Assembly (NCBI GenBank): GCA_030635045.1
Contig: DAOVZP010000014.1
Coordinates: 1 to 11,627 of the forward strand
Source: Bacteroidota bacterium
Lineage (GTDB): Bacteria > Bacteroidota > Bacteroidia > Bacteroidales > B18-G4
DNA length: 11,627 bases
Reading direction: 5' to 3'
In this document: positions 5,987-11,627 of the stretch, one piece after another
How the letters are laid out: every line of letters starts with the position of its first letter
How positions within the stretch are numbered: the stretch's first letter is position 1
Position numbers and translations under genes: made by a program
The notes under the pieces: generated by a model
What the model was told of the DNA's origin: nothing
What the model saw: the letters and a program-made list of their open reading frames with translations, nothing else
Databases searched by the model: none

Positions 5987-8900
5987 CTATTGCAATATTT
6001 GCATATGATTTAGCAGTATGGCCTCCACTTCATCTGCCAGATCATCCTGTCCATTATCCCTTGTAACCTCTGCCATGCGTTGCAAAATAGCAATATCCTG
6101 CTGCATTTCCTTGCCATAGATCCTATCAGCAAAATCAGGATCGAGGCTAAGGAAATAGCTAAGCTCCTGATCACAAACATCCATCATCTTCCGCACCTCT
6201 GTATTAGCAGTTTCAGTCCTGCCGGCTTCATAATAGATCTCGATAATTGGCATCATAATGATGTCGTAGTGGATCTTGTCATAAGGAAAGTGGTAAAGGC
6301 ACGAATCAAGCACTACAGCTGCCTCATCCGGTTTCCCTGTATTCATAAGGGCCTGCGCTATCCGGAGGAAGTTTTGCTTCAGGATACGGGCATGGCGGTA
6401 ACTTTCCCTGTCGACCGTTACCGAAGGATCATTGAGGTTACCCCAGTGGAAGTCGTTCATGATGACATCATAAGACTTGTTGGCATGAATGCCACCGAGT
6501 CCGGGGATATAGTCTTTAGCTTTCACCGGCATGAATTTATATACCGCACCTTCAAGGTGGCAATATTCATCGAGATCAATAACTTTTTCCAGTGCATTAG
6601 GATTGGCAAAATATAATGATCGTTCCCAATTATTATTAGCCAGGAAGTCGAGCAACATAAGATCATTCTTATAGAGAGCATTCTGCCTGACCTCCCATTC
6701 GATATAGGGTACGATAAGGTGAGCCATTTCAATAGGGACGATCCCATTATCGACACATTTGGCTGAATCAACGGTAAGGCGGAGCTTCTTCACAGGCATA
6801 TAATTGACCTTTTCGCCGGTTGTAAGGGGCAGCTTCGTGCGTTCATCATCACTGGCAATAAAGTCTACCAGTTCTTTTACCTCAACAGAATTTTTTATCC
6901 CCCTATCGACATACATTATATACTGGTTCCGTCCTTTTTCGTACTGATCAGGCGTAAGCGTAAATGTTAAGGGTTCGGAATCATACACCTTCTTTCCCAG
7001 TTGGTGGACATACCAATAGCCTGAAGAGAGCATGTAGTTAACCACTCTTACATCTGTCCGGAAGCCTTCCACTTCCTGCACATACCACAAGGGGAATGTA
7101 TCGTTATCGCCGTTGGTGATCAGTACTGCATTCGAATCACATCCGGCGAGGTAGTTCATGCCAAAATCACGTGCAGCATATCTCCCTGAACGGTCGTGAT
7201 CGTCCCAGCCCTGCTGAGCCATGATGCCCGGAATAAACAGCAAGGCAACTAAGGTGATGCCTGCCGGTATCAGTTTGTTGTCTCCCATGTATTTCTTCAA
7301 CCAGAAGTAGATCCCCATCACACCCAATCCGATCCATATTGCAAAGGCATAGAAAGATCCCGTATAAGCATAATCCCGTTCCCTGGGCTGGTATGGATAT
7401 TGATTCAGGAACAGTACAATAGCTATACCTGTCATAAAAAATAGAAGTGCCACCACGAGGGTATCCTTTTTGCTTGTATTCAGCTGAAAGAACAGGCCTA
7501 TCAGCCCGAGTATAAGAGGAAGAAAATAAAACTTGTTATGAGCAGGATTACGCATGCTTTCAGGCAGATCATCCTGGCTGGCAAGCCTGGTATTGTCGAT
7601 AAAGCCCACACCACTCAGCCAATTGCCGTTCTTTGGTCCCGGCTGTGCTTCCACATCGTTTTGCCTTCCGACGAAGTTCCACATAAGGTAGCGGAAATAC
7701 ATATGCCCCAGCTGGTAATCAAAAAAGAAACCCAGGTTATCACCAAAGGAGGGCTTTTTCCTGCTCTCTCCGTTTACCTGTATGGTTTTAGCATTTCCGG
7801 CATATTGATTATACATGCGCTTATGTTCGGGTTTCTGGGCACTCCACATTCTCGGGAAGATAGTAGTGAAGCGTTTATCATAAACCGGAATTGTCCCCTC
7901 CCTTTTATTTGTGATTATATATTTTCCGGCCTTTTTATCGCGGATATATTGTGGGCTCGCATCCTTATAATCAACAGCGGGTGCAGTATAGTACTGTCCA
8001 TGCAATTTCGGCCAGCTGCCATACTGCTCCCTGTTCAGGTATGAAAGAAGGGAGATTGCATCTTCGGGGCAGTTCTCATTGATCGGGGTATTCTCGTTCG
8101 AGCGTATGATCAGAATGAAGAATGAAGAATAACCGATGAGGATAAAAATGAAACTTAGCATTATGGTGTTCAGTATCACTTTTTTATACCTTATCGTGAG
8201 TATATTTCCTATAACTATCAATGCGAGCAGCAGCACGAAATAAACCATGGTGCCCGAATTAAAAGGCAAGCCCAGGGAGTTGACAAAGAACAGCTCAAAG
8301 GCAGTTGACAGGCTGACAATGCCGGGGATGATAACATACATTATTATGCTGAGCACGATCATAGAAACCACCAGGGTGAGCAATGCCCCTTTGGTTGTAG
8401 GTTTGTATTTTTTAAAATAATAAACAAATGCAATGGCAGGGATTGCCAGGAGGTTAAGCATGTGCACACCTATTGACAGCCCGACCAGGAAAGCGATCAG
8501 TATTATCCAGCGCTGTGAATGTTTCTCATCGGCAACCCTTTCCCACCTCAGGATGGCCCAGAAAGTAATGGCCGTAAAGAATGATGACATGGCATACACT
8601 TCTCCTTCACCTGCAGAAAACCAGAATGAATCAGAAAAAGTGAAGGCCAGGGAACCAACCAGCCCGCTTCCGAGTATGGCGTACATGCTTGCGTCTGACA
8701 TTTCCCGGTCGCGGGGTATCAGCTTCCGGCCAAGCATGGTAATGGTCCAGAAAAGGAATAATATTGTGAAACTGCTGCTAAGTGCCGACATGACATTGAC
8801 CATCATGGCAACATTGGCCGTATCGCCGAATGCAAAGAGGGAGAAAAATCTTCCGAGCAGCTGAAAAAGAGGAGCTCCGGGGGGGTGTCCAACCTGCAGC

Positions 8901-9046
8901 TTATACGCTGTAGCGATATATTCACCACAATCCCACCAGCTGGCAGTGGGCTCAAGTGTCAGAAAATAAACCAGCGTTGCAATTAAAAAGACGAGCCAAC
9001 CAAGCAAGCGGTTGAGTTTGGTATAGTTTTCCATAGAATGCTTCAT
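5987..9046 (-). CDS. DUF2723 (GT117-like) polytopic membrane protein with soluble C-terminal region
   Basis: A 1019-residue protein of the DUF2723 family (PF11028), which some current annotation calls glycosyltransferase family 117. About a dozen hydrophobic segments occupy residues 13-315 and 508-611, separated by a large polar loop (about 316-507); residues 612-1019 are soluble. The first loop carries SWWDCGEYIATA (36-47) and GHPPGAP (53-59). Acidic residues in the first extracytoplasmic loop (here D39 and E42) are where GT-C transferases such as protein O-mannosyltransferases keep catalytic acids. Other conserved-looking blocks are PYQPRERDYAYTGSFYAFAI (551-570) and ITNGDNDTFPLWYVQEVEGF (643-662). 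The last ~120 residues resemble paired TPR-like helices. A role in transferring lipid-linked sugar to envelope molecules, possibly in protein O-glycosylation, is inference. ATG at 9046 or 9034 could be the start. The gene converges with lgt, with no clear terminator in the 28-base gap. Confidence 0.85.
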   Translation of the reverse strand: MKHSMENYTKLNRLLGWLVFLIATLVYFLTLEPTASWWDCGEYIATAYKLQVGHPPGAPLFQLLGRFFSLFAFGDTANVAMMVNVMSALSSSFTILFLFWTITMLGRKLIPRDREMSDASMYAILGSGLVGSLAFTFSDSFWFSAGEGEVYAMSSFFTAITFWAILRWERVADEKHSQRWIILIAFLVGLSIGVHMLNLLAIPAIAFVYYFKKYKPTTKGALLTLVVSMIVLSIIMYVIIPGIVSLSTAFELFFVNSLGLPFNSGTMVYFVLLLALIVIGNILTIRYKKVILNTIMLSFIFILIGYSSFFILIIRSNENTPINENCPEDAISLLSYLNREQYGSWPKLHGQYYTAPAVDYKDASPQYIRDKKAGKYIITNKREGTIPVYDKRFTTIFPRMWSAQKPEHKRMYNQYAGNAKTIQVNGESRKKPSFGDNLGFFFDYQLGHMYFRYLMWNFVGRQNDVEAQPGPKNGNWLSGVGFIDNTRLASQDDLPESMRNPAHNKFYFLPLILGLIGLFFQLNTSKKDTLVVALLFFMTGIAIVLFLNQYPYQPRERDYAYTGSFYAFAIWIGLGVMGIYFWLKKYMGDNKLIPAGITLVALLFIPGIMAQQGWDDHDRSGRYAARDFGMNYLAGCDSNAVLITNGDNDTFPLWYVQEVEGFRTDVRVVNYMLSSGYWYVHQLGKKVYDSEPLTFTLTPDQYEKGRNQYIMYVDRGIKNSVEVKELVDFIASDDERTKLPLTTGEKVNYMPVKKLRLTVDSAKCVDNGIVPIEMAHLIVPYIEWEVRQNALYKNDLMLLDFLANNNWERSLYFANPNALEKVIDLDEYCHLEGAVYKFMPVKAKDYIPGLGGIHANKSYDVIMNDFHWGNLNDPSVTVDRESYRHARILKQNFLRIAQALMNTGKPDEAAVVLDSCLYHFPYDKIHYDIIMMPIIEIYYEAGRTETANTEVRKMMDVCDQELSYFLSLDPDFADRIYGKEMQQDIAILQRMAEVTRDNGQDDLADEVEAILLNHMQILQ

Positions 9047-9212
9047 TTAAGCTATTGAATGACACAGCGAAAATATGAATTTTGTATTGATTGTGCCCGG
9101 AGAACATTTGAAATTATATATTTTTAACAATACGGCATATAGCTATGACACTTATAAGTCTCATTATTAAACAATTTTAAGTCTTAAGTTTTTCCATTTT
9201 AAATATTATTTG
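9047..9212. other. Non-coding divergent spacer before the tRNA-Gln promoter
   Basis: A/T-rich sequence between the DUF2723 start and the tRNA promoter box, with no credible ORF. It holds a 10-base palindrome ACTTATAAGT (9150-9159), a direct repeat TAAGTCT (9155-9161 and 9178-9184, 23 bases apart) and TTAAG-T-CTTAA (9178-9188). On the minus strand TATTTTCG, one mismatch from TAnnTTTG, might serve the DUF2723 gene. None of these is more than suggestive. Confidence 0.4.
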
Positions 9213-9220
9213 TACTTTTG
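9213..9220 (+). promoter_or_regulatory. Candidate -7 box of the tRNA-Gln (and rimP-nusA-infB) promoter
   Basis: TACTTTTG matches TAnnTTTG exactly and is followed by C, in the context TATTTGTACTTTTGCAG. Transcription would begin about 9224-9227, roughly 25 bases before the tRNA. The -33 region around 9186-9193 is T-rich (AAGTTTTT) but lacks a clear TTG. It is the only -7 match seen between 9047 and the rimP start. Confidence 0.65.
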
Positions 9221-9230
9221 CAGTCCGAAA

Positions 9231-9244
9231 ATCGCATGTGCGAT
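9231..9244 (+). repeat. Inverted repeat in the pre-tRNA 5' leader
   Basis: ATCGCA-TG-TGCGAT is perfectly symmetrical and ends six bases before the mature tRNA 5' end. As RNA it would form a five-pair hairpin with an ATGT loop beside the RNase P cleavage site. Confidence 0.5.
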
Positions 9245-9250
9245 CAGGAT

Positions 9251-9323
9251 TGTCCGATGGTGTAACTGGCAACACGTCTGATTTTGGTTCAGAAGAGTCC
9301 AGGTTCGAGCCCTGGTCGGACAA
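9251..9323 (+). tRNA. tRNA-Gln (anticodon TTG)
   Basis: A complete cloverleaf can be drawn by hand. The acceptor stem pairs TGTCCGA (9251-9257) with TCGGACA (9316-9322). The D stem is GTG/CAC (9260-9262, 9273-9275). The anticodon stem is TCTGA/TCAGA (9277-9281, 9289-9293) around loop TTTTGGT, placing anticodon TTG at 9284-9286. The T arm is CCAGG-TTCGAGC-CCTGG (9299-9315). The weak U1-A72 first pair is a known glutamine tRNA identity feature. Base 73 is A and CCA is not encoded. It reads CAA and, by wobble, CAG. It sits alone, directly upstream of rimP-nusA-infB. Confidence 0.95.
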
Positions 9324-9341
9324 CAAGGTAGAAGGAATTAT

Positions 9342-9368
9342 GAGGGGACAGGCGTCCCCTCTTTTATT
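9342..9368 (+). terminator. Intrinsic terminator or attenuator between tRNA-Gln and rimP
   Basis: GAGGGGAC (9342-9349) and GTCCCCTC (9354-9361) form an eight-pair, GC-rich stem with loop AGGC, followed by TTTTATT. This is a textbook rho-independent terminator shape. It ends eight bases before the rimP ATG (9377), so it lies within any transcript that reads from the tRNA into rimP. Confidence 0.85.
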
Positions 9369-9376
9369 GAAATAAG

Positions 9377-9835
9377 ATGATAAGTGAAAAGCTCATAAGA
9401 AAAATGCTGGAGCTGGAGCTGGAAGGCACTGAAAACTACCTGGTTTCAGCACTCGTCAGGTCCGGGAACCGGATTCATGTCTTTATCGACAATGATAATG
9501 ACGTGAGCGTGGATGATTGCATCAGACTGAGCCGTGGAATAGAGGGGAAACTCGACAGGGATACTGAAGATTTTGAGCTGGTGGTATCCTCAGCAGGGCT
9601 TGACCAGCCGTTTGTCCTGCCCCGTCAGTATCAAAAATATGTAAACAGAAGAATAGAAATAGAATTAAACGACGGAAAAAAGATCAAAGCCATCCTCACT
9701 GCGGTGGAAGATGAACAGATCACCATTAAAAGACTAATAAAGAAAGGGAAAAGCAAAAAGTTTGAGGAAGGCCCCGAACAGCAGCTGCCCCTGAGTGAAA
9801 TAAAAGAAACAAAACCGGGCATCCATTTTGGATGA
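9377..9835 (+). CDS. rimP: Ribosome maturation factor RimP
   Basis: A 152-residue protein that acts early in 30S subunit assembly. The N-terminal alpha-beta domain (about 1-75) carries SVDDCIRLSRGIEGKLD (44-60) and ELVVSSAGLDQPF (67-79), the latter matching the family's [VE]-SSPGLDRPL motif with A in place of the usual P. The C-terminal SH3-like part (about 84-150) starts at YVNRRIEIEL and includes ITIKRLIKKGK. The length is typical for Bacteroidota. No Shine-Dalgarno sequence is visible, and the only promoter candidate upstream is the tRNA promoter. nusA begins 21 bases after the stop, so both are surely on one transcript, in the order conserved across most bacteria. Confidence 0.95.
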   Translation: MISEKLIRKMLELELEGTENYLVSALVRSGNRIHVFIDNDNDVSVDDCIRLSRGIEGKLDRDTEDFELVVSSAGLDQPFVLPRQYQKYVNRRIEIELNDGKKIKAILTAVEDEQITIKRLIKKGKSKKFEEGPEQQLPLSEIKETKPGIHFG

Positions 9836-9856
9836 TCATCGGAAAAAACAAGAAGA

Positions 9857-11092
9857 ATGGATAATATCAATCTGGTTGAAACCTTTGCGGAATTTAAAGA
9901 ATTCAAGAATATTGACAGGGAGATGATGATGGTTATCATTGAAGACATCTTCAGGCATATGCTTGAAAGGAAATATGGTTCTGATGAGAACTTCGACATC
10001 ATTGTTAATATTGACAAGGGAGACCTTGAGATCTGGAGAAACAGGGAGATTGTTGATGATGCAGAGCTTGAGGATGAGAACCTGCAGATCGCTTTGTCTG
10101 ATGCTATCAAGATCGAGCCCGACTTTGAGGTTGGGGAAGAAGTATCGGAGGAGCTGAAATTGAAGGACTTTGGCCGGAGGGAGATCCTGTCCATCCGACA
10201 AAACCTCATTGCCAAGATCCAGGAATACGAAAAAGACACCGTTTACCAGAAATACAAGGAAAAAATTGGCGAGATCGTTACGGGTGAGGTTTACCAGATC
10301 TGGAAAAAGGAGATACTGGTACTGGATGATGAATATATTGAGCTCACGCTTCCAAAAACTGAGCAGATCCCTTCGGATTTTTACCGTAAAGGAGATACTA
10401 TCAGGGCGGTTGTCTCTCGTGTGGAGATGAAAAACAGCAGTCCGGCCATCATCCTGTCAAGGACATCCCCCATTTTTCTGGAGAGGTTGTTCGAATCGGA
10501 GGTTCCTGAAGTTTACGACGGCCTTATCACGATCAAGAATATTGTCAGGGTACCCGGCGAAAGGGCCAAGATAGCTGTTGAGTCTTACGACGACCGCATT
10601 GATCCCGTAGGTGCATGCGTTGGAATGAAGGGGTCGAGGATCCATGGTATCGTCAGGGAGCTGAAAAATGAAAATATTGACGTGATCAACTTCACTAACA
10701 ATCCTACATTATTTATTACCAGGGCGCTGAGTCCGGCAAAGATATCTTCCATCACCATTATTGAAGAATCAAAACGTGCCGAAGTATATATGAAGCCCGA
10801 CCAGGTGTCGCTGGCAATTGGTAAAGGGGGATACAATATCAGGCTGGCAGGGAAGCTTACCGGCTATGAAATTGATGTTTATCGCGATACCGACACCGAG
10901 GCCGAAGATGTCGACCTGGCTGAATTCTCTGATGAAATCGATGCATGGATCATCGAAGAGTTGAAAGGAATCGGTTGCGACACAGCCAAAAGTGTACTTG
11001 AAATTGAACCCAAGGAACTGGTCAAAAGGACGGACCTCGAAGAGGAAACAATCAAAGAGGTGGTCCGTATCCTCAGGGCCGAGTTTGAATAA
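9857..11092 (+). CDS. nusA: Transcription termination/antitermination factor NusA
   Basis: A 411-residue NusA that binds RNA polymerase and affects pausing, intrinsic termination and antitermination. An RNA-polymerase-binding N-terminal domain covers about 1-135 (TFAEFKEFKNIDREMMMVII at the start). The S1 domain is about 136-202 (EKIGEIVTGEVYQI to AIILSRT). Two KH domains follow: KH1 with GACVGMKGSRIHGIVREL (252-269) and KH2 with SLAIGKGGYNIRLAGKLTG (318-336). After an acidic linker (EAEDVDLAEFSDE) a single helix-hairpin-helix-like segment closes the protein (about 361-411). It is therefore shorter than E. coli NusA, which has two acidic repeats. It sits in the conserved rimP-nusA-infB order and could act on the terminator at 9342-9368 as feedback; that link is inference. 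Confidence 0.97.
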   Translation: MDNINLVETFAEFKEFKNIDREMMMVIIEDIFRHMLERKYGSDENFDIIVNIDKGDLEIWRNREIVDDAELEDENLQIALSDAIKIEPDFEVGEEVSEELKLKDFGRREILSIRQNLIAKIQEYEKDTVYQKYKEKIGEIVTGEVYQIWKKEILVLDDEYIELTLPKTEQIPSDFYRKGDTIRAVVSRVEMKNSSPAIILSRTSPIFLERLFESEVPEVYDGLITIKNIVRVPGERAKIAVESYDDRIDPVGACVGMKGSRIHGIVRELKNENIDVINFTNNPTLFITRALSPAKISSITIIEESKRAEVYMKPDQVSLAIGKGGYNIRLAGKLTGYEIDVYRDTDTEAEDVDLAEFSDEIDAWIIEELKGIGCDTAKSVLEIEPKELVKRTDLEEETIKEVVRILRAEFE

Positions 11093-11157
11093 AAATGTTA
11101 TTTTTATCGCATTATTAATCTGCAAAACGAAAGATTAAAAATATTTGAATCTATAGT

Positions 11158-11627
11158 ATGACGGAAGTAAGCAAAGCCATAAGATTGAGTAAAGCTGCCA
11201 GGGAGTTTAATGTTGGCCTGCATACCATCATAGAATTTCTTTCAAAAAAAGGAATTGAAATCGATGGTAAGCCAACCACCAAACTCAGCCCTGAAGCTTA
11301 TGAGATGCTGGTCATGGAATTCCAGACAGAGAAAGCTGTTAAGGAAGAGTCCAAAAAGATGGAAATTGACACCAGCCTGCATACATCCATTAGCATAGAT
11401 GATATAGACAGGGCCACGAGCAAGGACGACCCGGAAAAAGAAGAGGAGATCTTTATCCAGAAAACCTCCATTACCGACAGTGAGAAGAAAGAGCCGGTAG
11501 TCAAAGTCAAACCTGAAGAAAAGCTTGAAAAAGAGGCGGAACCCGAGGAAGTAAAAGAAGAAAAAAAGGAAAAGGCGGAAAAGAAAGAAAAGGAAGAAAA
11601 AGATACCGCTGAAAAGGAAGAGAGCCC
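11158..11627 (+). CDS. infB: Translation initiation factor IF-2, N-terminal part (3' end outside window)
   Basis: Only the first 156 codons are present. An in-frame TGA at 11146-11148 makes ATG at 11158 the only credible start. Residues about 7-36 (RLSKAAREFNV, then IIEFLSKKGIEID) match the IF2_N helical domain found at the beginning of bacterial IF-2. From about residue 57 the chain becomes a low-complexity, charged K/E-rich linker (EEVKEEKKEKAEKKEKEEKD), as in the long N-terminal regions of Bacteroidota IF-2. The GTPase and fMet-tRNA-binding domains lie beyond the window. IF-2 delivers initiator tRNA to the 30S subunit. The identification also rests on position, 65 bases after nusA. No promoter or terminator is evident in that gap. 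Confidence 0.95.
   Translation, partial: MTEVSKAIRLSKAAREFNVGLHTIIEFLSKKGIEIDGKPTTKLSPEAYEMLVMEFQTEKAVKEESKKMEIDTSLHTSISIDDIDRATSKDDPEKEEEIFIQKTSITDSEKKEPVVKVKPEEKLEKEAEPEEVKEEKKEKAEKKEKEEKDTAEKEES

Noticed and set aside
7538..8044. 168-codon plus-strand frame inside the DUF2723 gene
   Set aside because: It is a shadow of a well-supported 1019-residue frame on the other strand, without recognisable motifs or an independent promoter.
9047..9250. Small regulatory RNA or riboswitch in the spacer before tRNA-Gln
   Set aside because: Only short palindromes and a promoter box are visible; there is no conserved aptamer-like core or long stem.
9631..10239. 202-codon minus-strand frame across rimP and nusA
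   Set aside because: Serine/isoleucine-rich shadow of two core genes and spanning their junction.
11500..11627. Long purine-rich tract (GAA/AAG repeats) as a possible structural or repeat element
   Set aside because: It is explained by the lysine/glutamate-rich linker of IF-2 and stays in frame; the units are irregular, not a tandem array.

Overview
The window looks like part of a Bacteroidota chromosome, probably from the Bacteroidales or a neighbouring order. The evidence is the gene families (a DUF2723/GT117-like membrane protein, a Bacteroidota-type Lgt, an IF-2 with a K/E-rich N-terminal linker, a CBS-ACT protein), several matches to the Bacteroidota -7 promoter element TAnnTTTG, and the near absence of Shine-Dalgarno sequences before start codons. 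All coding sequences look intact, except two that run off the window edges. Almost everything is core chromosome. I see no transposase, phage, CRISPR array, toxin-antitoxin or defence system.

Left part, minus strand (about 3881 down to 1): dprA (DNA-uptake/recombination protein), rsgA (30S-maturation GTPase), a CBS-domain protein with a C-terminal ACT-like part, and an outer-membrane beta-barrel protein with one visible POTRA domain that runs off the left edge. The last three are 11 bases apart and are probably co-transcribed. rsgA has a good -7 box of its own in the 64-base gap after dprA.

Middle, plus strand (3882-5958): a 117-base divergent spacer holding three consecutive perfect inverted repeats and a possible 13-residue leader ORF, then a MurG/GT28-like GT-B glycosyltransferase and lgt, which has its own promoter. 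Convergent to lgt is a 1019-residue DUF2723 membrane protein (9046-5987). The glycosyltransferase, Lgt, DUF2723 and barrel proteins are all envelope genes, but nothing here shows that they form one pathway.

Right part, plus strand (9047-11627): a promoter, a tRNA-Gln(TTG) gene, a strong intrinsic-terminator-like hairpin, then rimP, nusA and the start of infB. The layout echoes the enterobacterial metY-rimP-nusA-infB operon, with a different tRNA in front. No other promoter is visible between the tRNA and rimP, so the translation/transcription-factor genes may depend on read-through of the terminator, possibly with feedback by NusA. This and the structured dprA/glycosyltransferase spacer are the two places most worth a second look; I found no clearly new system.
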